Assembly (NCBI GenBank): GCA_020543525.1
Contig: JAHYIO010000023.1
Span: forward strand, 248,001-312,000
Direction: 5' to 3'
Length of the DNA: 64,000 nt
Origin: Coriolopsis trogii
Taxonomy: Eukaryota > Basidiomycota > Agaricomycetes > Polyporales > Polyporaceae
Part shown: piece after piece, positions 11,776 to 24,097 of the stretch
Numbering within the stretch: the first letter of the stretch is position 1
Layout of the letters: each line of letters opens with the position of its first letter
Notes under the pieces: model-generated
Databases searched by the model: none
Seen by the model: only the letters and a program-made list of their open reading frames with translations
Told to the model about the DNA's origin: nothing
Made by a program: the position numbers and the translations under genes

Positions 11776-11974
11776 TTCCTTATTTTACCAGCATACTGAA
11801 CGCTCTAGAATGTTGCAAAATTCACCGCCGATTTTGCAGAACAAATGCTCGATCGCACCAGCACGAACGAAAACCACAAAAGCCATGCATCTCTCGCTCT
11901 TGGACGTTGTCTACTTTTGATGTGACGTCTCACTCGTGACGTTCAGAGAGTGCAGTGTATGTATATGACTTCGG

Positions 11975-14409
11975 CTAGAAGACAGGCGCATCTCTCAAAA
12001 AGAGCTGCTTCTCCTCTTTCTGTACCCAACGCGCGATCGCATTCGCGGCGCCCACCGCTGCACTCTTGGGCAGATGCGGCGATAGCGCGAGGTACAGCTC
12101 GAACGGCTGCGTGATCTGAGGAACCAGAGAACATCAGCTTCAAGACACCGCGGTGACACTCGTCATCACAGGAACGCACCCAACCCATGACGCTCTCCTG
12201 GCTTGTGCGCAAGTACTGCAACTTGAGTGTCTTCTCCTGCCCCGACTTTGCATGTATGGAGTCAAACAGGGTTTGATACAGCGTGATCAGCCTGTTTTCG
12301 TCGCCGCAAAGTCAGCGTGACAACAGCGTGGAAGGACACTTGCCCACCTTCGTTTCTCGTTCGGGTTATCATACGGTTCCTCGAACAGGGGCATGGTGAC
12401 TTGGACGTGCGATCTCGACTTGTAGACAAAGTGCCTCAAGCCAGGGATGCCGAGATTCGACACTGAATACTCTGTGTCGCCCTGTCGGATAGCATCTGAA
12501 AGCTTCTTCGAGAAGCCATCATCCGAGAGTCTCTGTGTCGTGAAGAGTATCAGTTGTCAGTGCACAAGTCGCGTCGCATGCGAACGAGCAGGGCTCACAG
12601 CTGACACAGTATCGCACCAGTTGCGCACGACCTCAAAGTCCGCGTTTCCGCTCACGCAGATGAGGCCGATCTCTGCTGGACGGTTAGTCGCGATACCGAC
12701 AGGCAAACTCCGGGTGCTTGCAGCTTCATCTATTAGTTGCTCGTGCCCTTCAGAGCTGACTGTGGCGCTCTCTGACTCGGCATCTGATGACGGTTTCTGC
12801 GGAGTCTCGCGCGCGTCGCTCCGGGGTAGGAACATGACGTATGCATTCACGAATGCCGAAGCGTTGAACTTTGGCAGACAGACAGGTAACCATGTTGCTG
12901 CCGCCGAGTTGTTCAATATAGAAGGCGAATGGATGGTATTGATCAACACATGGAGGTCTACAAGCAACGTGAGTACAATTAGCCCGTTCGTATGCGCGAA
13001 GGTAACGGACCGGAGGGGTGGATAGAATGCTTCTTAGGTCGTACTAGGGTTATCACGCGTCCCTGGGCAACTAGGATCACGTATAGCATTTCCTGCATAC
13101 AAACGCTCAGACCGAACATGAAGCTGGCTGCGCAAATGTCGTCTCGTACCTTGATTTTGGAAGTAGGAACCAATATGTCTGCAACGGATCTCCTCAAAAC
13201 AGGATCGAGCTTGAGGCAATGTAACGATGATGTGCTCATGGCCAGGTCCCACTCCAGTCTTGAGAGAAGCGAGTAGAGGAGAGGTTCGGCCCCTACAGTG
13301 TGCTAGCTCTCAGTGATGTCCATGCAGCAGAGACGGAGCAGAGTTAACCTCCTAGAAGTCGACGTAGGTCGAAATTCCGCCTTTGCTCGAACATGCGCTT
13401 CAGCTGTCCGGCAGACACGACGCTCAGAATCTGCAGATGCAAGTACTCAAGGTGGGATCTAGTCTTCCTTCGCAATCGTGAGCCGTTTCTCTCGAGTACG
13501 TAGAGGGACAAATACTGACAACTGATTCTGGTTCGCACCAGGAGGAGACGCATACATAGTATAGAGGTGGGCGCAGCAAGAAGACGATCCTCGTATTGCC
13601 CGCGTTGATACACCGTAACTTGTCGCCGTCGTCTAAGAAGATGGAGACAAGGGCCTGTATGATACCGAACGTCGACGCGATACTGTCGGAGTTGGCCTCC
13701 CGATCGCTGTATGCCCAAATCTTCAGCAACTTCACTCAGCAGAGTGAAGGTAGTGATGCACCTCACAAAGACAGGCTTCCCAGCGTCCGTGAGGACGAAG
13801 TATTGTCTAGGGGCGTACTGCTCCGCTATAGGTCCGCGAACAGTGGGCATACTGAATGGACACCACAGATTCGAATGCATACCTGGGGTATGGGTGACCT
13901 CTTGCATCGTAGGTACCTTCTCACTTGGTCTTCGCCTGAACGGCGACATGTCTGAACAGCGGGCTGAGACATATGAACCGTGCTCGAAGGCAAAGCGGCT
14001 CACTTCCGAAGGATTCCTTCTTGCTCAGTGTCCTCCTCAACTGGTCTCGCAGGTTCTTCTTCGACTCCTCGTTTCCAGCATCCGAGGTCACCAGTCCTGT
14101 AGCGTTCCCGGGCTCGCCATCAATAGTGTCGACCTCCGCATCAGGGTCTTGAACCAGGATGCCCTCGACAATGGACGACGCAGAACTGCTTTCCCGAGTG
14201 TCCATCTGTGCAGGCGGAGAGATGGAGGCCGGTGTATGCGCTGTCGCTGAGCCGTAGCTGTAAACTCTCAGGGATGATACCGAGGGTACGGGCCGGACGG
14301 CAGGTAGTGCGGCGAGACGAGACGGTGAACGACCAGGGACTGGGGTGCTAGAACGGGACGGCACGCGGCTCGGTGCGCGAGAGAGTTGTGCGTATGGTGT
14401 GTTCGACAT
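11975..14409 (-). CDS. MON1: vacuolar fusion protein Mon1
   Basis: Mon1 works with Ccz1 as the guanine-nucleotide exchange factor for Rab7/Ypt7 on late endosomes and autophagosomes. The gene is multi-exon on the minus strand. The Ser/Pro-rich N-terminus starts at 14409 (MSNTPYAQLSRAPSR). First longin-like part: QYFVLTDAGKPVF joined to IWAYSDREANSDSIAS, then GDKLRCINAGNTRIVFLLR and HLEYLHLQILSVVSAGQL ending NFDLRRLLGG. Middle: VITLVRPKKHSIHPSG. Next longin-like part: WLPVCLPKFNASAFVNAYV, then IGLICVSGNADFEVVRNWCD. Last part: IPGLRHFVYKSRSHVQVTMP and a final exon ending in TAG at 11975-11977. All the blocks of the Mon1/Fuz/HPS1 family are present in order and no disruption is visible. The 3' end lies about 200 bp from the right foldback element. 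Confidence 0.93.
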
Positions 14410-14601
14410 CGTGGTAGAACTTACGTTCTATACCATCTCTCGTTCAGTGCAGGAGCTTGTCTGACAACGCGCAGAGAGCAGGATGGAGACCGTCAGACAG
14501 CGATCAGGATGGCGGGAGGAGGCAAGGCAGAGAGCAGCCGGCGTTTACGATACACCTTTCCCTCTCCCTCCATCCCGCCCTACTTGCAACTCCCATCCTC
14601 C

Positions 14602-15772
14602 ATGTTGTCGTCCTCTAGGACGACTATTCCCGTGGACCACCGTGGCGAACCATGGTTTGAAGACGGCAATGTCATAGTCCTCACCGTCGACACCGCCTCC
14701 GATGTCACCGTCGCATTCAAGATCCATCGCGGGATGCTTGCCCGACATTCGGAGGTGTTCCAGTCAATGTTCGAGCTGCCTACACCCGAAGCGGCGGATG
14801 TGGAATACGCGGACGGATGTCAAGTCGTTCGCATGTACGACCGCCCGACGGAACTGAGTGCGCTAATTCGCGCACTCTACGACGGAGCGTGAGTCTCACT
14901 CCCGCACGCGGTGCGTCGCGCCCGCCCTCGACGAGTGCCCATTCTCATTGTGACTGCCGCTCTTGCTTTCTCCACCTTTCCTGTTGTATGTCATATTCAT
15001 CCCCTGTATTCGAACCCGAATTCGTTCCGCTGGTGGCAGGTCATTCCAGCACAAGAGCGTTCAAGACTTCTACTACGTCGCGGGGATCCTCCGACTCTCC
15101 ACAAAATACTTCATTGCGCACCTACGACGGCAGGCCATCAGACATCTGCTCGACACATGGCCGCACACCCTCCAGGGACATGACCGGTTCATCGAGCGCG
15201 CCATGAAGGCGCCGCTCGTCGACGACCTCACCTACCCGTACGTCCACCCGTTGCACGTCCTCAACCTCGCGCGTGAGACGCACGTCAACGTCGTCGTTCC
15301 CTCCGCACTCTACTTTCTTTCCCTTTACACCCTACCCGACCTTCTCCGAGGCGACCATCCGAAACTCAAGATCGAGCACCCGTCTCAACCATCCAGCCAA
15401 CTATCCGCACGGGACATACAAGACTATACATTAATGTTCCAGCATCGGATAGACGTCATCCTGGACTTCATAAGGAATGGATGCTGTGGGAGATCGCCGT
15501 CGAAGGAGTGCTCAGGCCAGCCAGACTTGTGCCAGAAGGCTTTTCTGCGGCTAGGGTCGCGACTGTCCCGGTCGTGGGTCGTCCGGACAGGGCCCCTGCA
15601 CTACACCGTTCAGGCAATCGACGAGCTCTCGGATGATTCGCATGTATGCCGTCAGTGCCGCAGAGCATTCAAGAGGGATATCCTCGCACTCAGGGAGAGA
15701 ATATGGGCCGAGCTTCCAGGGATTGTAGGACTGCCGTCATGGGATGAGCTGGAGAAGATGGACATGAATTGA
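14602..15772 (+). CDS. BTB/POZ-domain protein
   Basis: Exons 14602-14888 and 15040-15772 (intron 151 nt, phase checked). Exon 1 holds the BTB core: PWFEDGNVIVLTVD, then FKIHRGMLARHSEVFQSMFEL, and the join reads LYDGASFQHKSVQDFYYVAG, a continuous BTB helix bundle. Exon 2 continues with RLSTKYFIAHLRRQA and a long alpha-helical region, then two CxxC-like cysteines (HVCRQCRRAF) near the end. This architecture is common in Agaricomycetes, where BTB families are greatly expanded. BTB domains mediate dimerisation and often Cullin-3 binding, but a target cannot be named. An upstream in-frame ATG at 14509 is possible. A related gene lies at 26542-27622. Confidence 0.85.
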
Positions 15773-15885
15773 TCATGAGTTGTGCAGGAGCTTCTTCATG
15801 GATCACTCGGTTATTTTGTATTACAATGGAACGGGATCTTTTGGGTTGGGCAGGCATCATGTATCATAGACCACTCGGGATAGCT

Positions 15886-17492
15886 CTATTGCCACGATCC
15901 GACAGACCTACCTTGCACCCACATTCCCTTCCTGTTCCGGACATCTCCCAGACACCACCACTTTTCCACCAACTCCAAAGTCAAACCATCTTTCCGCGGG
16001 TCGTCGAAGAAGTCGAGCGGCCCGACTCCTGAACCGGATTCGTCGAATAGCTCGACTAGAGTTGCGCCGAACTCTCGTTATCAGAGAATCCGGGACGCGA
16101 GAGATAGGGATGCTTACCGTATTGTGCGTCAAATGGCGCACCGACAATGAAGGAACCGGAGCCCGCGGGGAGGTTCAGAGCGACCGCGCCGCCCCTTATA
16201 GCGAGATAGAGAGCCTCCTTCCAGTCAATGGATAACGCGCTATTTTCCTTCAGAGTCGGTTCGGTACCCGCACATCCACGAATCCGTGCCCCTTCTCGAA
16301 TCCGTGAAGTAGCGACGGCCTGACGCATGGCGTTCATGATGTCGATGGAGTATCCGCCTGCGATGTCTGTCCCGAGCCCGACACGGACCCCTGCGTCCAG
16401 AGCCTCGCGCAAACGGAATGGCTCTGCCGAGAAGTATGCGTTTGAGAGTGGGCAGTGGGCGACGGCAGTGCCTGTCGCTGCCAGACGGGATAAGGAGGGC
16501 GAGGTGAGGAAAGTACAGTGCGCTTGGACAGTACGCGAGGTGAGCAAGTTGTTCTATCGACAGATGCCTACGATGTGAGAGCGTAACAGTTGGTAGCATT
16601 TGGGGCCTCACCTGGGCGAAAACCTCCATGTCGTCTACACCTCGGTCCGAAAGGACGTGTTGGACCTGGTCGTGGGCCTCGGCCATGTGACTTTGTACCC
16701 GCAAGGAATTCTCAGCAGACAGTGCGCCCAGCCCGGCCAGGAGTTCATTCGAACACGTTGGCACAAATCTGGGAGTCAGTACCGGCTCTACAAGCCTTTC
16801 GTGGGTGGGTAGGTTGGCGTAGGAGTTGAGGCAACGATTGCAGAAGGAGCGTGCCGCCTCTAGAGACGCCTCGGCGGAAGGCTCTACGTAAGTGGGCCGG
16901 GAGGAGATATCCATGGATAGCTTCCCTACAAATGCACGGATCCCGGCCTCCTGCATGACGCGTGCAAGAACCAAGCTATAATATCCGGCTGAGTGTCTGT
17001 GGTATTGCAGAAGTAGGGAGACTCACTTTGTGTCCACCTTGATAGTACCATACAAAAGTACTGCACCAGTCCCCTGCTCGATCAGCCGGTTAGCCAGACG
17101 TCTGTACACGGTCTCCGCCAGCTCAAGGTCCGAGTCCATGCGCTCTTCGGCCTTGAAGGCATATTCGTTCAACCATTTGAGGAGCGGCAAATGTAAACCA
17201 GTGCCCTGATAGAGGAACTGAGGTGCGTGCAAGTGAAGATCGCAGAACGACGGCAGGATGAAAGAGCCTGGAGGTATGTTAACGACTTCCTCTTCTTCCA
17301 ACATTGACTTGGAAGCTGCAAGGTGGCCTTCTGCAAAGTAGTCGATGAAGCCCCGACTGTTCACACCTGTAGCCCCCCAGCTCAATACTTGGGAGGCGAA
17401 GTATGCAGGAAAAGCGCACGGAGGAGATAGTCCCGTCGGATGTCAACCGCGCCTAGAGCTGGGGAGTGCACAAAGTCTCCTCGAATGAGCAT
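15886..17492 (-). CDS. GUD1: guanine deaminase
   Basis: Amidohydrolase that converts guanine to xanthine in purine salvage. The first exon starts at 17492 (MLIRGDFVHSPALGAVDI). The metal-binding motif is CDLHLHAPQFLYQGTG, followed by PLLKWLNEYAFKAEER. Further blocks are RFVPTCSNELLAGLG, SHMAEAHDQV, a HCTFL histidine, TAVAHCPLSNAYF, GVRVGLGTDIAGG (metal aspartate) and a last exon DFFDDPRKDGLTLELVEKWW reaching TAG at 15886. The last intron joins FDAQY to EFGATLVELFDE. The first splice (around 17400-17420) is uncertain, because the best candidate intron is only about 31 nt; elsewhere the reading is clear. Confidence 0.9.
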
Positions 17493-17721
17493 CGTTTGTT
17501 ATAGAACGAGCCCGGAGCAGCGGTGACCGGTTCAGAGCTGATCGAAGGTGGATCGCGGATATGTGAGCCTCCTCGATGAGCGCGACGCCGTAGGAATCTT
17601 ATCGCGATTCGCCGGGACTCCCCGCGACGCTGAGGACGCGTTGTGCACGTGATCGTGTGAGGCAACTCCCCCGCATTTCCCTCCAGACGACGAGCTCAGC
17701 CTTCTCTTCGTCGTCGCCACC

Positions 17722-18654
<933 letters not shown>

Positions 18655-18854
18655 GTGACAAGTGTTTTCCAATTGGGTTAATGAGCTCTATGGTCAGGAT
18701 CCGAAAAGAACGCGCGCGTTCTCCTCTGTATCTATTCGTGCTATCTTGCTGTATGTATTGCTACCCATCTACCTTAATGAAGGATGTCCAGGATTGCAAT
18801 GCTGACTCCCAGATGGTACATGAAGCCGACTTTATCCGTTGACCCTTTCGAGCT

Positions 18855-19245
18855 GAGCTCGCAGCTATCTACGCCATACCCGCCGCATTCCACATGTCTT
18901 CGTCCTTTGTCCATTCTTTAGCCGCGCGTCCCCTTTCAACTGTTGCCGGTCCACCTCGGCAAACACAGGGCGACACCTCCTCACCGCAACACCACGGCTT
19001 CCGCGCAAACTGCGGTGGTGCCATTCCCGCACGCCGTGAACAGGACGCTCCCATTCATTCCCGTGGTGTACTGCGAGACGAGTGTGCTGAGCGTGGATCG
19101 AGCTCAGGCTCAAAAACGGGTACAGTGAAAGCGTTATGCGCGGGCGACGGGGGTGGATGGTCCTCCTGCAAGCTCACCCCTACAAATCCTTCCTGCCTCC
19201 CTGTTTGGTGGCGGTCGCAGCGATGGACGCGAGGCGGGAAGAGCT
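18855..19245 (-). pseudogene. ORC6 3'-end relic
   Basis: On the minus strand this stretch matches the 3' part of the ORC6 gene at 20923-22509. Shared DNA blocks include GCCGCGCGTCCCCTTTCAA, AAACACAGG-CGACACCTCC and GACGCGAGGCGGGAAGAGCTG. It has stops and frame breaks. Together with the real 3' end it forms a direct repeat on either side of the HNH gene at 19362-20725. Confidence 0.75.
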
Positions 19246-19361
19246 GAAGGCGCACGGTACAGTCATGGCCGGTCAAGCGCTCAGGGGGAACCGCGGAACC
19301 GCTCAATGCTAGGCGTCTACTGCGGACTGACATAGAGCCACCACGAACCGAACAGTGTGAG

Positions 19362-20725
19362 ATGCCTCCTCTACCCGATGCCCTCGACCCACTCGTGTGT
19401 GCCCTCGAAGACACTGCAAGACATGCCTATACTACCTATGTTCTCCCCGCCGAGCAGAAAGCAATCCAAACAGACGACACGGGCGAGATAGTACGCATCC
19501 GCGTCCTCGGTGCCCTCCTAATCCATAGCCCCTCTCCGCGAGCTCGCGACGTTGTGGCCCAAGAGATCTCAACTGCTGCGAGCGATTCTCAGGCTTGTTT
19601 TGAGAGGCTTGTGGATCTGGGGGAGATGTATATGCACTGTTTCATCTGCACCTGTGAGGTCCTCATTGTATCAACTTGGGTCCACCGCTCAAGCGGCGTA
19701 TGGGTTCAGTCAGGAGACACAAGGGCTTGCACTTCAACCATCGCACTCGGCTCTCTGTCGACTTTACGGCATCTTTGATGGAAGGCGAGCTGGTGAATAC
19801 GCCCCATGATCACCTCAGCGCAAAGAAGAATGTACGTACGTCGTCCGCTAATCTAACTTCAAAATTTGGTGCTGAGCGAACGCTGTCAGGCTCTCATCCG
19901 GGACGGCTACCGGTGTATGTTGTCTGGGATTTTCGATTCGAACATTTTCATGGCGCATAAGCTTGTCTCTGACGACGAGCCGGACGTCTTCGTTCGGATG
20001 ACGCATTGCACTCACATCATGCCCGGATCAACGAACGACTTCCAGCCCGCCAAAAAGGAAGGAGAGGCATGTCTGAACTACCAATGTTTTTAAACTCGTT
20101 CCACTCACTAACGTCCGCGTGTTAACTAGGAGCTCCGGGCACGCAAACTCGGAGCGATCTTGGACTACTTCGGATACGGCGAAATGCGGCAGAGATTCGA
20201 AGCTTCCGGGACTCACTCGTTGGACAACTTGTTGACACTCGAAACCATGCCATATTATCTGTTTGAGGAATTGGAATTATGGCTGGAGCCAGTCCCTGGC
20301 CAGGTCTGTCCGAGACCTGCTCTCTGGGCTTGCATGGGTGCTGACTTTGGCGTGGGCAGGAACACGCCTATACTGTGGAGCTCGCAGAACCTGGACTTCG
20401 TCCAGCACTGGAGATACGAAGTCCGGTCCAATTCAAAGTTCATGATATCGACATCCCAGGGTGCAAGCGCCCCGATCCGAAGTACCTGCCCCTGCCGAAC
20501 CCCAGGTACCTCGAACTCCACGCTGCGTGCTGCAAGGTAGCCAACATGTCGGGTGCCACAAAGTACCTGGAGAAGATGTTCAGCAACATGGAGGAGATAT
20601 GTGCGCTTGCAGAGGATGGTCGGTCTGCGGACGTGCTCACTTTTGCCATGAGTCGCCTCGTAGCACCACATGTGTATGACTCCACGAATGCACAGTCCGA
20701 ATGCAGGCCCCTCCCTAGGGACTGA
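19362..20725 (+). CDS. HNH-nuclease-domain protein
   Basis: Five or six exons. The HNH core is in the middle: ALIRDGYRCMLSGIFDSN supplies the first Cys, and CTHIMPGS supplies the HIMP-type motif. The N-terminal part (PPLPDALDPLVCALEDTA) and the C-terminal part (ELRARKLGAILDYFGYGEM, then EIRSPVQFKVHDIDIPGC and PNPRYLELHAACCKVANMS) follow the pattern of HNH proteins widespread in Agaricomycetes. One well-supported intron joins PVPGQ to EHAYTVELAEPG. Known HNH proteins cut DNA, but the cellular role of this fungal family is not established. Flanked on both sides by ORC6 3'-end sequence in direct orientation. The first intron (about 19645-19690) is uncertain. Confidence 0.8.
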
Positions 20726-20922
20726 CCTAGAAGACATCTCAAGTCAAGCGAACTTGTTCTCATATACTCCGGAATTGGCGCCTCGACGTCGACGTATGCA
20801 TAAAGCTGGCTAAATGACTTTTGCCGCGCACTTGAGGCTAGATGAGCATCTGTAGCTGTTCCATTGAACGATGTACAGCTTCCGTGTAAAGTACCTATCC
20901 TATCTCCATGAGCAGCTGAACC

Positions 20923-22509
20923 TCATCTCGCAGCTACCCGCGCCAAACCCGCGGCCTTCCACATATCTCCGTCCGCCCTCTTCATCAACTCCCGCCACTT
21001 CTCCATCCACGGCCGCAGCTCCCGCTCCAGCCGCGCGTCCCCTTTCAACCACTGCTGCTGGTCTGCAAACACAGGCCGACACCTCCGTCGGGGCACCTCC
21101 GCCTCCTCGCGCACCGTCGGGAGAGTCATTCTCTTGCGCGGCGTGGACGGGGCGCTCCCGCTGACTGCCGACTGTGAGCGAGACGAGCCTCGCGCTGACC
21201 GTGCAGATTGTGTTGAGGGCGGCTGCGAGATCGTCGTACGCTGGCGACGGGGGGTCGACGGCCCCGCCTGAATACTTGTTTCCCCTGTGCCTTCGTCGTC
21301 CTCAACCGAGCGCTGCGCAGCCGCGGTAGCAGCGAGAGACGCGAGGCGGGAAGAGCTGCGGGGCGTCGCGGACGGGAGCGGCGGCTTGATCGGGGAGGAG
21401 AATTTCTGCTTTTTCGAAGGCGTCGCGAGCGCGTCGAACTCGTCTTCCTCGTCCTCCTCCGCAATGGGCCTGTCGAACGCGACTTTCCGTTTGTTGCTCG
21501 GAGTTTTAGTCGGGGACAGGTCTGCGCTGGGAGCACGCAGTGCCGATTTTGACGGCGTCCTTGTTACGGAGCGTGAGGGCGTTGATGACCCTGGGACAGG
21601 TATGGGTGGGGGTATAGAGGCCTCTCTTGTACGAGTTGTCGAACACGTGGAGCGGGAGGGTTTCGAGGACCCGGGCGCAGGGAGGGGTGGGGGTATAGAG
21701 GTGTCTCTGGACGTTCGCTTCGTTGTCTTGCTGTAGGTGACCTCAGCTATGAAGTTCGCGATCTCGGTCGCGACATCGGAACACAGGTCGTGCAGCGCGT
21801 CTGTGAGCTCCTCGAACTGATCCCCAGACACATTGTAGCTTTCTCTCAGACCGGAGGCGTCGATCTTCTCCGCCTTGATCTTCTCGCCACGGGTCGTGTC
21901 AGCGGAGGCCCCTGCCCGAGCTACCCAGAAAGGGGCAGCCAGTCGAGTGAGAGCGCACCTTCATGAGCTGGCACGTCCAGCAAAAGACAGTGACCGTAAT
22001 CTCATCATACAGCTTCCCAAATTTCCGACGCATCTCTGCGCTCTCCATGAGCATATGCTCTGCGCTTTGCATCCACCGCGTCACCGTCGCCTTCCTCCCA
22101 ATCTTCTTCTCGTCAACGAGTGTCCTGTATGTCACGCTCCTCTTCGCCTTCTTTGGTGTTGTCGCAGCTTCAGCAGCTGCGAGTGCGACGCGTACGGTGT
22201 TGAGGGTCGTTTCGAAGATTCGAGGCTTGAGACATGACCAGCTCTGGGCCATCTGTTCGTTGATCCCGGTGTCACCTAGCCTGTCATACCTCATCTATTC
22301 ACCATCTTGAAGCTCACTGAAGATACAACACACCTCTCGGCGGCCAGATACGTGCATATGGCCGGGAGCCCCGATGCGCCTTGGCCGAGCTCGTAACCAG
22401 AGCCACGGCCGGTCTTGATAGTCGCGGTGTGCAGCAGAGCTCTCGCTTTCTCGAGTAGATCCACATTCTCTTTGCAGAAATTCTTCAGTAACGCGTCGTG
22501 GCCAGACAT
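20923..22509 (-). CDS. ORC6: origin recognition complex subunit 6
   Basis: Subunit of the ORC complex that marks replication origins and helps load MCM helicase. Exon 1 starts at 22509 (MSGHDALLKNF), with LEKARALLHTATIKTG and PAICTYLAAER. Exon 2 carries INEQMAQSWSCLKPRIFET and KKAKRSVTYRTLVDEKKIG to WTCQLMKV, the two cyclin-like helical blocks. Exon 3 runs from about 21880 to 20923: a Ser/Pro-rich disordered linker with two copies of an SIPPPLPAPGSS-like repeat, then a compact C-terminal helix (RPVFADQQQWLKGDARLER and WMEKWRELMKRADGDMWK). The 182-bp gap to kinase-like copy 3 is a shared divergent promoter. Assignment rests on the order of these blocks. Confidence 0.8.
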
Positions 22510-22628
22510 ATGCAGTGGGTGATGAGGACAGGGATGTGGCAGAAAACAAGACACGAAGCGCGCGCATGACCCGACTCGGACGCGTCGGTGGCTGAAGCTC
22601 AACACAGCGCTCGCCAGGCCGGCGACGC

Positions 22629-22638
22629 GTTACGTCAC
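22629..22638 (+). promoter_or_regulatory. CRE-like GTTACGTCAC site, copy 3 / ORC6 divergent promoter
   Basis: GTTACGTCAC, 54 bp before the copy 3 ATG, in a 17-bp context identical to that of copy 1. It lies in the short gap shared with the divergent ORC6 gene. Confidence 0.55.
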
Positions 22639-22691
22639 GCTCAATGTTCGTCACTCGCCACCCCTGGACAACGGACATGTCTTACGCCACC

Positions 22692-23869
22692 ATGCAAACG
22701 CAAGTATGTCTGCGTATACAATCCGTTGGGCCCAAACTGATGATAAATTCTACCTAAACAGTCGATGTCGATGTTTTCTGCCCTTACTCTCACAGGTGCA
22801 CCGCTCTCCGTTCCCATCACACTCTCCAGAACGCAAACGTTCCCATCCCGTCAATACGACTACCTGCGTGGCGTGTTTATACAACAGCCTTACTGGATTC
22901 CTGAACCTATTCGAGAGAACGGTGCACATCTTTCTCTCAAGCTCGGAGAACTCCTTGGTAGCGGAAGATCTGCCCTCGTCTATGCGGCGTCAATCGTCTC
23001 CGTCACCCCCGGGAATGGTGGCGGCGATGAATCTGTCTCGATCCCCACTCCTATTGACCAGGAGCTCTGTGTCAAGGTCGCTCGACCGAACCGCTGCCGC
23101 ACTCTTGCTCGATAAGGTTGGATCTGTGAACTACTCAGGGAGGGCAGGTGGCAAGGTGTCATGACACCACGTTATTACGGGTTCTTCACCGCCGAGCTAT
23201 CGAAAGAGCAGCTACCCTTCCCCCTCTGGTCGAGCACGGAGTGGGACAAGAAGCAGTCTTCTGGGTATTGGAAGAGCATCGATCCCACCCGTGACGACGA
23301 TCTACCGGACGACGACCTACCGGACGACGACCTACTGGACGACGAGCCACCTGACGACGAGCCACTGCCTGAGGAGGATGCCGACCAACCTCCTGGAAAC
23401 AGAGAGCTTTCGCCATGGATGGATTGGAAGCCGGATTCAGACGCGCCGCTTCTATCGGTCCTTGTGATGGCGCGTGGAGGGCAGCAGTACTCCGTCGCCA
23501 CGGATGATTGGGATAGAGACACTCAGTACGCACCGCGCCCTATAGTCTATGCTTTTCTCGTTCTGACTTTGCTTCCGCAGGAAAGACGTTTTGCAAGTAC
23601 TTCATGACCTCTCGCTGGCGTTCATTGTTCACCGCGACCTCCGCCCTGCGAACCTCATTCGTGCTCCTCCGGACACCCTCATGTGCCCACGCCACAAGTG
23701 TGTACACAAGTGGCACATCATCGATTTCCCGTGGTCGCTCGTCGATGTTAAGTGTTCGGACAGAGCGAACCGTGTGAAGAAGATTAAGATCATTAGTGAA
23801 TTACAGAGTGGGAACCACCGTGCGGGCTACTTCTACGCTGGTCATAGGAATGTCGACCTGTGGACATAG
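22692..23869 (+). pseudogene. kinase-like copy 3, broken by one nonsense codon
   Basis: Exons 22692-22703, 22762-23525 and 23581-23869; introns of 58 and 55 nt are intact and phases close, giving 355 codons. A single in-frame TAA at 23113-23115 replaces the Glu codon of the conserved REGW motif in the helix-C region. Everything downstream is intact, including VHRDLRPANLI and IIDFPWS. Exon 2 is 45 nt longer than in the other copies owing to tandem repeats of a GACGACGA-type unit, encoding DLPDDDLPDDDLLDDEPPDD. It is a very young pseudogene, a readthrough candidate or a sequencing error. Confidence 0.8.
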
Positions 23870-24050
23870 TACTATGCCTATGTATCCGGAATGCCAGTAA
23901 ACGCCGTTTGCTGTCGAGTATGTTGCATGCAAACTAGTGTGCCCACTTTCCAACTCGTACCTCCGCTTTGCGTTGGTCGTACTACATAGTGCCTCTACGT
24001 ACAGAAGACGTGACAAGTGGCAGGTCGCAGCCAAGTGACTTGGGCGCCTA

Positions 24051-24058
24051 CACGTCAC
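24051..24058 (+). promoter_or_regulatory. CRE-like CACGTCAC site, copy 4 promoter
   Basis: CACGTCAC lies 40 bp before the copy 4 ATG, matching the ACGTCAC core found before every other copy of this family in the window. Confidence 0.45.
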
Positions 24059-24097
24059 TACCAAGGTTTGTCACCCGCTACCATGTCCGATGCCACC

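Larger units (their letters stand above)
8900..11776. repeat. 2.9-kb perfect palindrome made of two identical elements
   Basis: Arms 8900-10031 and 10645-11776 are inverted copies with coordinate sum 20676. Every translated segment I compared was identical between arms. The loop is 10032-10644. The match extends only one base beyond the TA on either side, which fits two independent insertions of the same element better than one inverted duplication. Confidence 0.85.

Noticed and set aside
20871..21736. Plus-strand Pro/Ser-rich frames over ORC6
   Set aside because: Antisense of the low-complexity ORC6 linker.
23281..23372. GACGACGA tandem array as a CRISPR-like repeat
   Set aside because: Short in-frame coding repeats without spacers in a eukaryotic gene.
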